Numbered from the stretch's first letter, positions 22,037-33,954 are shown. The stretch is DNA of 64,000 nucleotides from Acanthosoma haemorrhoidale (GCA_930367205.1 OV884009.1:36093841-36157840); one strand, 5' to 3'. The notes: generated by a model not told the origin, from the sequence alone. Numbers and translations are program-made.

Positions 22037-22507
22037 GTAACTCAAGATATATATTATCATAATGTAATTTATCTATTAAACATTGACTCGGGATAACTTC
22101 AAGGAATCCCAGAGATATCCAAAATGAATAAAGAATCTCGAGTTCATAAAATTTCACAGTAGCTAAGTATAATGAACTAGGAACTGAATTGATAATAATT
22201 TCAGACATTACGTTTTCCCAGATGAAGATTTATTTTCATATATAATCTAAATGAGTACCCTTAACCACCCTGAGCCACCCTTACAGGATATTTTTTATTT
22301 ATTACAATTAATCAGTACTGAATATTTAAATAATTTACGTACGTACGGGCCATCATTAAACGTAAATACCATTTCCGATTAGGTGTAATGAAAATATTCC
22401 CTTTCCCCCTCTATTCGCCACGCTGTTTCATTCAATGTGTTCAAAGCAAGATTATTTGATTATTACTACCGCTATTGCAAACAAATGAGTAGTAGCATAA
22501 TATTGCC

Positions 22508-22781
22508 CTGAGCCTCTGTGGCTCTCGCGCTCTTGGTCAGCTTCCGCTGGCTCTTATCCAGTGACCCGGCTGACGGAGGAGCGTGGGGGACTTCCCAAGA
22601 CTCCGCTTCCTCCTTCGCGAGGTAGGAGACAACCATGTGGACTAGGGAGGTTTCTGTGCAGTTTGTAATTACTGTATGAATCAGCGAGTGAAGAAAATTA
22701 TAAATATGGTATGAATGAGATCATTTATCACAATTACTTATTTCCCAATGAGGCAGATTGTAATTTTATCATAACAAAGTT
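22508..22781 (+). mobile_element. LINE-A copy 6, 3' UTR only
   Basis: Plus-strand 3' UTR starting at CCTGAGCCTCTGTGGCTCTC, through GCGTGGGGGACTTCCCAAGA, to TTTTATCATAACAAAGTTG. It lacks all RT codons. A short deletion removes part of the CGCACGCGAGGGAGGTGACA block. Confidence 0.85.
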
Positions 22782-23059
22782 GACTATCTAACCAAAGGAC
22801 ATTATATTATGAAGACTACTGTTATGAATTAGTTAAAAACTACTTTCGTATTTTTTTGTATATTGGTTAATACATTTAGGTAAATAGTTTTTTACATGCT
22901 TATATGTAAAGTTGTGTGTATGCCTTTGTGTTGATATTTTATTTTTCAAGCTAGCTCTTGTTTTCTTTTCTTCATCATTCTTTTTGTTTACAATTATTGT
23001 TTATATCATTTTAAAAGTTTAATTCTTGAAGAATATGAGTGTTTTATGGGTACATATAC
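22782..23059. other. AT-rich spacer, possibly LINE-C 3' UTR
   Basis: T-rich sequence leading into the LINE-C end at 23234. It may be the older part of that element's 3' UTR, but no matching copy in the window proves this. Confidence 0.25.
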
Positions 23060-23234
23060 ATTGTTTATTATATATTTTATTTTTCCATTCAGCTTTGTTT
23101 TATAGTTTATTTCTTTGAACTTTTTAAATGTAAGCAAATACTGATACTGTCAAAAATATAGCGTTACGTTCAATACACCGACGTTATTAAAGGACGTAGT
23201 CCTAGGATAATAAAGATATTGTTATTATTATTAG
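23060..23234 (+). mobile_element. LINE-C 3' terminal fragment
   Basis: Ends in GGACGTAGTCCTAGGATAAT, AAAGATATT and a GTTATTATTATT tail. This is the same terminal block as the minus-strand LINE-C at 19288, followed by an ATT microsatellite-like tail as is common at CR1/L2-type 3' ends. No coding part. Confidence 0.5.
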
Positions 23235-24569
23235 AACAAAGTTGGCGAGAAAGCAGTCACACGAATTGCCTTTAAAAGTGTATCACTCGAGCACCTACTT
23301 GACTTACCAGACAGTGTGCCTCCGTTAACGATGGGATTTTATTACTGCATTAGAAGGAAGTAAGGGTCATAGGGCAATAAAGCAAGTAATATTTTTTACA
23401 ATCAAAAGGAGGGCCCTTACCAGTATTTGGATCACGTACCTCTCATTTTGCAGGCAGGTATCTTATATCTTTATCCTCCAGCAGAGAAGATATTTTATTT
23501 TTCTCTAAGGTGGATCTAAATTAACAGAAAAGCATCTCATTACTTATTTGTCTGTCGCGCTGCTGGCGGGCGGAAGGTTCCAGTAAGATAATATTACAAC
23601 CGGAAACGAAAATCTCAGGTTTTCCAACGATGCCGTCATAGACAAAGCGGGTCTCCTATTGTACACACTATTATAAAATGGCCCTTTAGACGCTAAATTT
23701 CTAAATTCAATAATATCTACACCTGAATTATTATTCAGTTTTCATCAAATCACAACTGATGTTTTCTATTTTCATTAAAAATCGATTGTTAGAAGTACAC
23801 TCTGTTACAATCAAAAATTTATCAAAGCAACACCTTTAAAGTAGTTAGTATTTACTCCAATTTACTCCCAAGCTCGTCAAAATATAAATAAACGGTAGAC
23901 CAGTAGAAGTTAAACAAAACTAACATTTTGATACAAGGTTTTAGATACTGTGTATAAACACCCTGGTTATGATTATATTTAGTTTCTCTAAGGGCAGTGG
24001 TAGTTATATATTTAAAACTTGACAATCAACAGTCATACCTAATGATCTCCTATTGTTTAAATTAACCATTAAATTCAATTAATTGTTCAAACAAGGGTCA
24101 AATAAATCATTCATATCAATTATACGTATTGTATGCCTTAACTAGAGGGGAAGTTGGCAGTTTCATAACAAGGGCTGATGCAGTTCAATGTACAAATTTT
24201 ACAAATTAAAATTTGATGAATGCGCCTATATTGTTGTCGAGCCCAAAGGTAGAGGTTTTACTTTCGAAGAGGTATGAGAGCTTGTCTTTCGTCCGTCTGT
24301 ATTCATGTGTGTGTGTTCCGAAGCAGCCATTACATTACAAAGGTTTTGTTAAATTAAATGTTAACAGGAGTTTTGTTGAAAAGCTATTTATAAACTTATT
24401 TTTCTCTATGATTAATAGCAGATTAGAACGGCAATCCAAAATATAATTAGAGATATCCCTAAACTAAGTGTTGGCAGTCAACCAAAGAAACCTCGTATTT
24501 AATATCAGTCAAGCTTTTTTTTTCAAGATGTTGTTGATTTTTTTTTCGTTTTAGTGACTAAGGATTCCC
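23235..24569. other. Unassigned stretch
   Basis: A 77-codon plus-strand frame at 24213-24446 contains a GTGTGTGT run and shows no domain. Nothing recognised. Confidence 0.3.
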
Positions 24570-24760
24570 TAGCATTTTTTTAAATTTCGGGGATAGGTCT
24601 AGTCCAAGGTTTATTCAGACTCCTGAAGATAAATGAGTAGGCCCTAGTAAATAAAACAAGTAGAGTGCTATTAAGAAAACTGAAGGTTGAGAGACTGATC
24701 ACACTTGCACCTCAGCGCTACCCCTGCCTCTTCATGATGTGTTGCACGAAGGATATTTAT
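24570..24760 (+). mobile_element. tRNA-derived SINE (copy 4), body
   Basis: Plus-strand body fragment with GATAAATGAGTAG, AAGAAAACTGAAGGTTGAGA and CACCTCAGCGCTACC. These match, in order, the corresponding words of the 8.7, 16.2 and 50.6 kb copies. No tRNA head recognised. Confidence 0.6.
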
Positions 24761-25814
24761 TTGGTAACTTTTTTTTTTACTAACCCAGACTTCTTGCCTC
24801 AGTCGCTACTCAAGGAAAACATTGATTAATTTTACCAATCTTCTATATGAGCACCTCTAAGTGTGAATAACGTCATTTTCCCAACGTAATTGTTATATAT
24901 ATTCAACATAAACACGCTAACTTTAAAAAAAAAAACCCATAACCCTAAAGGGATTTCTTCCAGACCTAAAACAGTGTTTAGGAAATAGCGTTCCTCGTAG
25001 GGGAAACCGATTTACAAGTTTATTCGTTTTTAGTGAAGATATTGGAAGGGAGAAAAAAAAAATACATCGTTTAGCCTCTGACGTTGGAGCTATCAGGTCG
25101 GAAGGTGCGCGGTGCTCCCAACTCAGGCGGCAGAGATTGAGTTTGATCCACCACATGAAAAAGGCTGTCATGGGTTGTGAGAAATAAAACCAGTTACAGC
25201 AGTAATTGTGTCTCCCCCACCCATTCGATAAAAGCTGACACCAGAGGGAGATAAACATCCGACCTTTCGATAAATTGAGCGTAGGGATTTTTGTTCCCGG
25301 TTATCGAAAAAAAGAAAAGAAAAAACATCCCTCCGAGTGCCAGTGGTTTAGAAAATGGTCGATACTATTTCCCGGTAAAGCGAAAAATTGATTAGGTTAA
25401 CTCGAACCGAAATTAGCTTGCTGTGATGAACCATTAGTACATTTACATTAATTCAAATATTCCGTCTAATTGAATGTTTAAATTAAAAAGGCAGCTAACT
25501 CAAGAAGGATGAATTCCAAAGTGTCGAAAAGTGGTATACATTACTTAATTGGTCTCCAGGAATAGTATTACTTTTGTTTTGGCACAAGGAGGGAGACCTC
25601 CCTTTAAAAATGGGTATTTTTAAATTAGAGTCATACAGATCATTCACCAAGCAACACGTGTGCTCTTAGTAAAAGCAAGATTTTATTTTTCTATTTTACA
25701 GTGGTTTTCAGAAGCGTCTAATCCTCCTTTATTAATCGCCCCCTTGCTTCCTAATCTTCCTTCTATTAAATAATTACAACGGGTGGGATATTAAGCTAGA
25801 GCTCCTAGGGTGAC
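24761..25814. other. Unassigned stretch
   Basis: A 111-codon minus-strand frame (25258-24923) lacks motifs and crosses poly-A tracts. No gene supported. Confidence 0.3.
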
Positions 25815-25905
25815 GAACAAGGTAAGCAAATTAATTTTCCATTGTCTAACTTTTCTATTGTTGGATCGTTTAGTTAGCAAAATTTCTCCTCAACTAGCGC
25901 GTACA
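25815..25905 (+). repeat. Dispersed repeat B, copy 1 (LTR-like)
   Basis: AGGTAAGCAAATTAATTTTC, TCTAACTTTT, TATTGTTGGATCGTTTAGTT, then TTTCTCCTCAACTAGCGCG. The same order of words recurs at 55683-55775 (clearest), and in degraded form at 58705-58785 and 61020-61145. The GGTAAG start resembles a splice donor. Function unknown; a U5/leader of an LTR element is one reading. Confidence 0.4.
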
Positions 25906-27244
25906 CATCATGCGAGTCCCTGATAATTGTCTCAGTTATCAATCATTAGTGATTGCAATCTTGTGGACAAAGTAAAATGAGAGTATGTAGTCATGAGCGG
26001 ATCAGTGAGTGTTTTAAAGATTTGTTTCAGGGGTATATTTTCAGTTATATTTTGTTGAACATTTCATTTTATTGAACTGTAGATCCCAGCTCGTGATTGC
26101 TATGTCGACTGCAGATTTCCGGAGGTGCCGGCATACCTTCGGAATACCACAGGCATCTCGTAATTGAGTTCAATCTGACACTTTCAAGCCTAATTGTCAC
26201 CGTCGCTGGATGATGCTATCCTTCTAATACTGTTCGGCGAATACTCATCGATGAAATTGAGCGGAGGATAACGACGGATATGTAACCCTTGGGATGTCTT
26301 ATTAGAGCTTTTGCATTAGCTGGCTGACCTGATTGGGCGGTAAGCTTGATAGAGCAGATGATATTGCGTGCTTTGTAATAGAGCTGTTATTTGTATCTTG
26401 TGTGGCGTGTTCACAGATAAAGTTCTTATCGGAGAGTTACAATCCTCCCTCCACGTAGTGATTTTTCCTCTGATATATTATTGTTAAACTGGTAGTTTCA
26501 AGCCACTACCCTTAGTTCTATTGCCATAGCGATAATCAACCATTCCTTAAAGACTGTCACTGACTGAGTTAAGCATGAATATATCAAACAGTGGTAAAAC
26601 CCCACCCCTCATAAAATTCTGATAAAAAAAATAAATAAAAATACAGATACTATATTATATAAATCTAAGTGAACTTCATATTACAAATTATTCAGAAGTT
26701 GAGACAACTAAAAACCCTGATACTATTGGCTATTTTTGAAACTAACCCCCTAATTTATGAATATGACCTCAAATTGAAAAATGATACCTTTTGAATCTAT
26801 TTATATATTAATATTTTCAGGCCAGAGGGAACGAACTCCAATTAACTGTGCTACAAATTCATTATTGCATTAGGCAGCCCCTGGGTCACAAATGCCCTCA
26901 TGCATGAACGCCCAATGGTTATCCCAGTCTTCTCGAGGAACTAGATGACTCTGTCCCTCCATTTGGCACCAAACGCATTTCAACGATTCCTAGATGTACC
27001 TTACAGTGAATTCCTTACATCTTCCATTGTAATTTCCTATTTAAACTTTGTAACGCGCTAAACGCGCAAAGTACGGAGATCATTATATATATATCGATTT
27101 CCTTTGACTGAACCACTTTGCGCTGCCAAATGAAGTCCTCACATGCCTACGTTCCTACTGTTCGTATGAACATTTTATATAACCTTATCATTGTTCCTCT
27201 TTTAAGTAGTCTATTTTATATAAAACTAGGTAAGATTCAAAAAT
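25906..27244. other. Unassigned stretch with GC-richer island 26080-26460
   Basis: The island 26080-26460 is noticeably less AT-rich than its surroundings, lacks open frames and matches nothing else here. It could be a conserved regulatory block or an old repeat. The remainder is AT-rich with no recognised feature. Confidence 0.35.
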
Positions 27245-27465
27245 TTCCTTTTAGATTATACTTCGCCTCTTTATAATATCCAGGGGTCAGGAGCTTTAGG
27301 GATTTATGGGAATACCATCCGCACCGAAAGAGTTTGTTCTTGATTTCTTAATTGAGGAAAGTAAGTAAGCAGGAGTGATGTACGAGAAAAATAAGATGTC
27401 TGGGTGGAAATTACAAGTGATGTAGATTGGACTGGAGGGCAGGATTTGCGATGAAGCCGTATGGA
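27245..27465 (+). repeat. Mosaic repeat M1, copy 1
   Basis: Direct-repeat partner of 30890-31098. Shared words include AGGGATTTATGGGAATACCA (diverged), CCGCACCGAA, GAGTGATGTACGAGA and AAGTGATGTAGATTGGACT. Copy 1 has small insertions, such as a 20-base extension near 27345. Identity unknown. Confidence 0.8.
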
Positions 27466-27501
27466 TGGACAGAAAGTGAGAGTAAAGGTGATGGGGAAAT
27501 A

Positions 27502-27671
27502 TGGCGTGGCCTTAGTTCGCACTACTAATCATTCGTGGTATTAAATTAATTTAAAAGAAATTTATTCCTGAGCCTAAGGCAGTGGTTTTCTTTATGCCAA
27601 TACGCCTGTTAACAGGATATCAACCGTAAAAGCGATTCAATCCATCAGAAATTTCAAAGGAATATTCAAAG
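27502..27671 (+). repeat. Mosaic repeat M2, copy 1
   Basis: Nearly identical to 29683-29850. By eye there is one substitution (AAAGCGATTC versus AAAGTGATTC) over about 150 bases after the first few positions. Shared words include CTAATCATTCGTGGTATTAA and GCCAATACGCCTGTTAACAG. This is the youngest duplication in the window. Confidence 0.9.
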
Positions 27672-27696
27672 AAAGAGGGAATAATTCCTTGAAAGT

Positions 27697-27840
27697 GGAG
27701 GGATCGGTAATTTATTTCACAGAAGGAAGAGTGGTAGAAGATATAAACCGTAATGACTAGAAGACAGTGTGGCAAATGTGATATTTTTGAATTATGAAAA
27801 GTAAAAGCATACAGGCAATTATATGCTAAGACAAAATTGT
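27697..27840 (+). repeat. Mosaic repeat M3, copy 1
   Basis: Direct-repeat partner of 30518-30663. Shared words include GAAGGAAGAGTGGTAGAAGA and AATTATATGCTAAGACAAAA. It lies 25 bases after M2, but the M3 partner is separated from the M2 partner, so the duplications have been rearranged. Confidence 0.85.
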
Positions 27841-28054
27841 CTGATGAGGAAAAATTTGCGGAAGAGATTCTATTTAGAGTAAAGAGTCCGATACAGAAGA
27901 TAACGACTAATGAAAAAATTATTATTGTGCAAGACTAATTATTGGCAGAATATAAAAAAAGTGTTACTGCCAATAACGTAACATTGATATTTGCTCAATT
28001 TGAGGTGTTTTTTTTACTGGTTCTCTGCATTAAAAATGATGTGGCGATTCTTAG
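27841..28054. other. Spacer in the mosaic region
   Basis: AT-rich spacer, nothing recognised. Confidence 0.3.
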
Positions 28055-28500
28055 TATATAGGAAATCACCCTATACGCTATTGCAGATATATTATAGACA
28101 AAGGTAAATAACATGAACAAAAGTAAATTATTATAAATCTTTTAGCAATAAAGAAAACGCAGAAGCAAGTAACACGAGACGGGAATACGTCTGTCAGTCA
28201 TAAATTAGAGAGACCCTTACAGCCCAGGCCTGCGGGGACCCTTAACACAGGTAGACCACAGGCTAAGGGTCCTGTCAGCCGCCTGACCGATTACTGAGAA
28301 TCGGCACGGTCCTCAACACATGTTAGGATCTCGCAGGCACTAAGCAACCTTTTTGTTTCAGCCCCTCCGAGGAGGCGTGGGACATATTTAACGGAGGAGG
28401 CTAGCCCCGGACGACCAGTCTTTCGCGACCATTCCTGCGTGATACTTGCTTCTGTTCGAACTCTGAAACTTTGACTTATTCTTTATGAATCCTCTGTACC
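28055..28500 (+). repeat. LTR-like block, copy 2
   Basis: Counterpart of 310-670. It has ATCACCCTATACGC, GAGACCCTTACAG, the TATA-like CATATTTAACGG (28383-28394), then GAACTCTGAAACTTTG and TTCTTTATGAA. It is GC-richer than its flanks. A following plus-strand frame from about 28542 (MESDINADRTIVQVTNLN, ending within 30 codons) has no recognised gag motif. Probably a solo or remnant LTR. Confidence 0.4.
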
Positions 28501-29391
28501 CCTTGAACATAGTGCATTGTCGGGGCACATACCTATCAGAAATGGAGTCAGATATTAACGCCGACCGAACGATTGTCCAGGTTACAAACCTGAACAATTT
28601 GCACTTGTCACCAAGGCTAGAGTGATTGGGCACTCCCCTAGTGACATTTCCCGACAATGACACATTAATTTCGTTTCGGAAATCGTCAACTCTCATCTAA
28701 TCCCCACTATAAAAATCCACGCACTAATACTAAATTATATTATTATTAACTATCATCGACATCCGTAAAGCTGACAAATTTTACCGACCGAGCAACTCTC
28801 CTACCCTCGTTGACAACTATTTTTCCCACCCGACGCAAGGTTTTCCAGCCAATGAACGAAATTAGGTTTATTTATGTAAGAAACAATTTTTTAAAGCACC
28901 GTCCGAAGCAATACTGCATAGACAAGAACATAAACTGTAGTTGTGTTGCTTTGTACCAAGACCGAGTGCTACTTTTAGTAGGTGGGATTTCATTTTATTT
29001 TCTATGGATTGAAATATTCGCATTGGAAAATTTCTGAGTTTCTGTCTGTAAGTTTGGGATCGGGATAAAGTCGTTATAATGTGGAATGTGTAGCGTTCTG
29101 ACGACCCCGATGTGCATAAAAGGTCGCCCTTTGTTCGCAACTCTATGTATCGATATTGGGTGGAAAAATGAAATAATATATCTACAAATTTTAATATATT
29201 TTTCGATTTTAACGGTCTAGTTAATGAAAAAAGAGAAAAAAAACTAGGTTTTTTATTGGTTTTACACGCCCTGCTATTGCGATTTCTCGTTCTATTTCTC
29301 TTACCCTTTATTGTAAACTGGACAGAAAAAAAAAGTGAGGTCCATCCAGAATTTAGTTTAAATGACTCCTATTAGACTCTATATTCGAATT
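28501..29391. other. Unassigned stretch inside the mosaic
   Basis: Frames of 75-102 codons on both strands (for example 28388-28696 minus, 28868-29140 minus) show no domain. No gene supported. Confidence 0.3.
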
Positions 29392-29644
29392 AAGGAGCAC
29401 TATTATTAGTTTGTAACTTAGATCAAAATCCTTTATTAGTCAGTTAGGTCTAGTCACGTACAATGTATATCATTATACTTGTTTATTCATTATATAATTT
29501 TTATAAAATAACAAAACCTGTATATAATGTACAGATGGTAGAGTAAATACAAAAATAATTTGTAAATAGATTCGCCTGAGGATTTATAATTATCTGTAAA
29601 TTTAAAGGGGCTATGAAAGGAAAAAAAAAAAAAAAGGAGCACTA
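29392..29644 (+). mobile_element. Poly-A retroelement insertion with 11-bp target duplication
   Basis: AAGGAGCACTA occurs at 29392-29402 and again at 29634-29644, directly after a run of about 15 A's (29621-29635). The enclosed 231 bases end in GGGGCTATGAAAGG followed by the A-run, so this is a plus-strand, probably 5'-truncated LINE tail or a SINE. No coding content and no second copy recognised. The duplication shares two A's with the tail, so its true length could be 9. Confidence 0.65.
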
Positions 29645-29682
29645 AAATTCAGTATTATTAGACTTATTCCTTAAAATTACTT

Positions 29683-29850
29683 TGGCGTGGAATTCGCACT
29701 ACTAATCATTCGTGGTATTAAATTAATTTAAAAGAAATTTATTCCTGAGCCTAAGGCAGTGGTTTTCTTTATGCCAATACGCCTGTTAACAGGATATCAA
29801 CCGTAAAAGTGATTCAATCCATCAGAAATTTCAAAGGAATATTCAAAGAT
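29683..29850 (+). repeat. Mosaic repeat M2, copy 2
   Basis: Partner of 27502-27671, about 2.2 kb downstream in the same orientation. After AATATTCAAAGA the copies diverge by an internal deletion. Confidence 0.9.
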
Positions 29851-29869
29851 AGGGATTAATTTCTTGAAA

Positions 29870-29955
29870 GTGGAGCAATTATATGCTAAGACAAAAGTGT
29901 AAGAAGTTTGTCGTTATTGGTATTGAAAAAGAAAGAACAGGAAGAGTAGAAAACA
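29870..29955 (+). repeat. Mosaic repeat M4, copy 1
   Basis: Shares AATTATATGCTAAGACAAAA, GTAAGAAGTTTGT and GGTATTGAAAAAGAAAGAAC with 30638-30725. It directly follows a GTGGAG word that in the 27.7 kb copy begins M3, so this copy has lost most of M3. Confidence 0.8.
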
Positions 29956-30433
29956 AAACAAACTTAATGAAAGCTTGGTAGAGGAATGTTTGGTCGCATA
30001 GCTAATGGTACAGTAGAAACTTTGTGATCAGTAAAATTAACTATCTTCAACATAAGGGAAGACGGTTGAGGTGAAGTGACATGGAGATGCCATGGCTGCC
30101 CGGCAACAGCCACTAGCCCTACCGTCAGCGAACCAGACGAACTTCACCTCCCCTGTTTGCCTCATCTACATTGCCAGTCAGTAGAGATACTGACTGCCCA
30201 AATGTATCTGCTTGCAGGCGTAAATTACGAAATAGATGACAATTTGTCTTCAAACCGAATACAGTGGTGATAGGCCTCCATTTGCAGACCGCCTAGCCGC
30301 TCAAAGGGGATGAAATACTGCTGGCCGTCTCGCTTTCCAGGGCATTTTTATTTCTGGAAGTAATCCTTGTAGTTGCAGCCCTTTCTTGAAATATTGAGAC
30401 TAGGAGCATTGCTGGGTCACCCCTCGATATCTT
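29956..30433. other. Unassigned GC-richer spacer in the mosaic
   Basis: The segment 30060-30370 is clearly GC-richer and holds a 64-codon plus-strand frame with no motif. Origin unknown. Confidence 0.3.
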
Positions 30434-30505
30434 TGGGTTATATATCCAGCATTAGACAATTTATTATCTATAGCTATTTATGAGATAGCTTATTCATAAT
30501 TTAAT
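30434..30505 (+). repeat. Mosaic repeat M5, copy 1
   Basis: GGGTTATATATCCAGCATTA and GACAATTTATTATCTATAGC recur at 30739-30800 with one substitution, then diverge after CTATTTATGAGATA. Confidence 0.85.
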
Positions 30506-30517
30506 TTATTTCGTGGT

Positions 30518-30663
30518 ATTAAAGGGATCGGGAATTTATTTAACAGAAGGAAGAGTGGTAGAAGATATAAACCGTAATGACTGAAAGACGCTATGGCAAA
30601 GGTAATATTTTTGAATTATGAAAAGTAAATGCATACAGGCAATTATATGCTAAGACAAAATTG
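30518..30663 (+). repeat. Mosaic repeat M3, copy 2
   Basis: Partner of 27697-27840, with small differences (ATTTAACAG versus ATTTCACAG; GACTGAAAGACG versus GACTAGAAGACA). Confidence 0.85.
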
Positions 30664-30725
30664 TAAGAAGTTTGTAGTTATGGGTATTGAAAAAGAAAGA
30701 ACAGAAAGAGTACAAAACAAAAAAA
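30638..30725 (+). repeat. Mosaic repeat M4, copy 2
   Basis: Partner of 29870-29955. It overlaps the end of M3, showing that M3 and M4 were originally contiguous. Confidence 0.8.
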
Positions 30726-30738
30726 AATGGAAGAAGGA

Positions 30739-30800
30739 TGGGTTATATATCCAGCATTAGACAATTTATTATCTACAGCTATTTATGAGATATACTTTCT
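30739..30800 (+). repeat. Mosaic repeat M5, copy 2
   Basis: Partner of 30434-30505, only about 300 bases away. Confidence 0.85.
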
Positions 30801-30889
30801 TTATATATTACTCGACGTCATTTATCATATGTGTGTGTTTAAATAGTACAATTTATTTCGTAATCAATGTAAAAAAAAATAAAAAAATT

Positions 30890-31098
30890 CCCTTTTAGCT
30901 AGATTATACTTCACCTCTTTGAGGAGTCAGGAGTTTTAGGGATTTACGGGAATATTATCCGCACCGAACGAGTTTGTTCTTAATTGAGGAAGGTAGGTTG
31001 GAAGGAGTGATGTACGAGAGAAATAAGATGTCTAGGTGGAAATTGCAAGTGATGTAGATTGGACTAGAGGGCTGGATTTGCGATGAAGCGATGAATTA
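30890..31098 (+). repeat. Mosaic repeat M1, copy 2
   Basis: Partner of 27245-27465, ending with GCTGGATTTGCGATGAAGCG. It closes the mosaic region on the right. Confidence 0.8.
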
Positions 31099-33834
31099 TC
31101 CAGTAAAAATTAAAAAAAAAATCATTTAAATAATGAAATAAATTATAGTACGGCGACCGATACATGAATCAACCAGTTATATTCCCTCCAAATTCTAGAC
31201 ACGCTGCTGTGTGAGAAGTTATACAGTAGATTTCTATTGATAGTGGGATACAGAAATAGCTTAATACAATGTTGCAGCTATTGTATGACGAACCATTAAA
31301 ACTTTAACACAACCCAAAATGGGGTCTCAAACAATAAGTCAGTGTAACAAACGTTTCACTTTAATACTAGAACTAGTATACTTGTAGTATGCTTGTTCTG
31401 TTGTAGCTAATTTAATTATTTCCAGCGTTAAGAATTCAAATATCTTGCTCGTATTTACAGCATTGTTCTGAAGAAAGAAGGGCACTCAACTATTTACTTA
31501 TCGCCCTAATAGTGAAGTTTCAATTTCACTCAAGTATGCTTTCATACAGGTCTTCGTTCATCGTTATGTATGTATATACATCCCTACTATCGTATTCATA
31601 AAATGATTTAATTCGTAATAAATGAAAAATCATGAAATATGGCTGACTCGTTATGCTAACTTTGAAATTTCCCTTGCACCAGCTCAGACGATATTTAACA
31701 TTTCTCCGCACAGTAATCAAAAAGGAATTCATTGACCCCCCCCCCCCCCCCGTTTTTGTTATTTCAGGCTATTTTGAGTTTTCGTTTCTAGGTAGTGTTG
31801 TTTTGTTTTGAATCCAGGGTGACTGCACTATGGTAGCATTGAGTCTTTAGTATAAGAATCTTTGGGTTCTTTGGTTTGTTAAATCGTAGTATTTATTACA
31901 ACTCGGATGAGACTGTGATGGGGTACTGAACGGTGAATTTAACTTGGATTTTCCTGGAACTTATGTTTTTTATCTGAGAGAATTTCTTAACTGCTGCTGA
32001 GGGCAGTAGTGTCAAGTTCACAGCATTATATACTTATCACATTTTGTGTTTTAGTTGTTTGAGATTTGTGTGTATGCTACGGAACAGCAAAAGCTTTCTG
32101 TAGTCAAAAGTGATATGCGTTTGACAGTTGCTAATTTTGCGTTGTTGAAATATGATTAGCTTAGGCTTGTATGGAATATAACTCTATTTATTTTATTGCT
32201 ATTACAGTATTCTTTCAGTACCAGATGCTTTTGTGGCGAGTCCACAAAAGGGCCACTTAAAACGATCATGTTGTCACTCAACCCTCTTAAATATATATAT
32301 ATATATACCGATATTTATTACATATTTAAAGTGACTTGCCTTGTCTCCTTTGTAGACGGCCCCTATGTCTTTAAAGGACAAGTTAATTGGCTTTTATTTA
32401 CAACGGGCTCCATCCACATTTTAGTTGAATATTTTTAGAACCAACACAATTACGATAGCTGTATGTGACACGGGATGAAATATACTTGTATCCAACGAAA
32501 TATATGCAGGCTTTATAACAATGATCACGAAATATAAGTAATAAATTTATTGTTAGGTTAAAAGTGTGTATATTAAAGTAACTCATATCATATAATGTGC
32601 TTATCAACAAACCATGTAACACATTTTGTATATTATTGTTATTATGTAACAAATATACATCATAAGATACATATTATTTAATTGTATTATTCATAGTAGT
32701 AATACGTAATTAAGGTATCTGACAGATCTGCGAATAGAATAGAGGCAACTAGGTCAACTAGCCATCAATGTCAGCGTGCTGACAGCAGAGATAATTATCT
32801 AATACGATATAATTATCCTATGTAAATATCTTATGCGATGAAGTACCCTTGAGCGTTAGAAGTACATATTAGTCCTTAATTATCAACTCTAACGGAAATT
32901 GGGAAACCCACATCAGGAAACTTCCAGAAGAAAATAGGTGCGACTTATGAATAAAAGATAGTGGGGTAGCCAGATGGTGAGAGCTGTCAGTCCCGGATTG
33001 CGGGATAGGAACCTTAATTAGTAAGGAAGCTGGCACAGTTGAAACTTGCAAGGGTAGCTACCCTTCTTGTCAACCAATGGGAAGTCAGACTTAGCAAAGG
33101 TGGGAGATAAACGCTTTCTCCCCAACCAATTGAACCTGCATTAAGTTGGTAAGGGAGAATGTAATGGGAGTCTTTTGAAAAAAGCTTGATAATATAGTTG
33201 GTTAGTAGTAAAAGCCGGTGGGGCATGAATAGATAAATAACATTCGAAGCACATATTGTCTTTAGTGAAGCGTATCTGTTCTTGACAGTCACTGTCTGGT
33301 CTGACGTAACCAGATCAGGTTGTATCTTCAGTCTTCGGTCTTCAGTCTTAAACTGAGTCGCCATCTCAGATACTCAGGTCTCATCATTTCTGGGGAATAA
33401 TCCATTTATCCAAAGTTGGCTTACTTTATTCCGGACCCTGTATTGTGCCAGCCTCATACAGGTCTGTCCGGAGCAATCCCCAAGGAGGCTCGGGATAGTT
33501 TACACCTGTACAATTTAATTGTGAGACAATTTTTAAGAGCTCAATTACTTATATTAGCTAATGTTTCTATTATATAGAGTCAACTAAAATAAACTATCAT
33601 AATGTTTCGTTCAAGCACGATTTCGCATATAACACAGAATTAATAATAACATAATTTCATAACATTGGTTTCTTATTTTACATATTCAGCATCACTCCAG
33701 GTAAACAAATTGACTAGCGTTCACATAATATTTTATAGTTCATTGTCGCAATGTAGATATATTTTCGTATAATTATAGATCGATATTTACATTATTCTTA
33801 TTATATTATTTTCTTGCTAATTATTATTAGTATA
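31099..33834. other. Unassigned stretch with simple repeats
   Basis: Contains a C-run of about 16 (31736-31751) and a TA dinucleotide run at about 32289-32306. A GC-moderate block at 32700-33480 includes a 116-codon minus-strand frame (33364-33014) without recognisable motif. No gene or repeat copy recognised. Confidence 0.35.
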
Positions 33835-33954
33835 TTCCTTTATTGTGCTATAATTACAATCTGCCTTTTATAAGGCAATAAGTAATTAAGATAAATGCTC
33901 TCATTCATACCATATTTACAGTTCATCATTCACTCGCTCATTCATACAATATTT
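33835..33954 (-). mobile_element. LINE-A copy 7, 3' tip
   Basis: TTCCTTTATTGTGC, TACAATCTGCCTTTTATAAG and TCACTCGCTCATTCATACAA mark a minus-strand LINE-A 3' tip of about 120 bases. Truncated at CAATATTT. Confidence 0.85.

Noticed and set aside
27304..27522. RT-like minus-strand frame
   Set aside because: A few codons resemble LINE-A (CPPV) but the rest does not, and the segment belongs to mosaic repeat M1.
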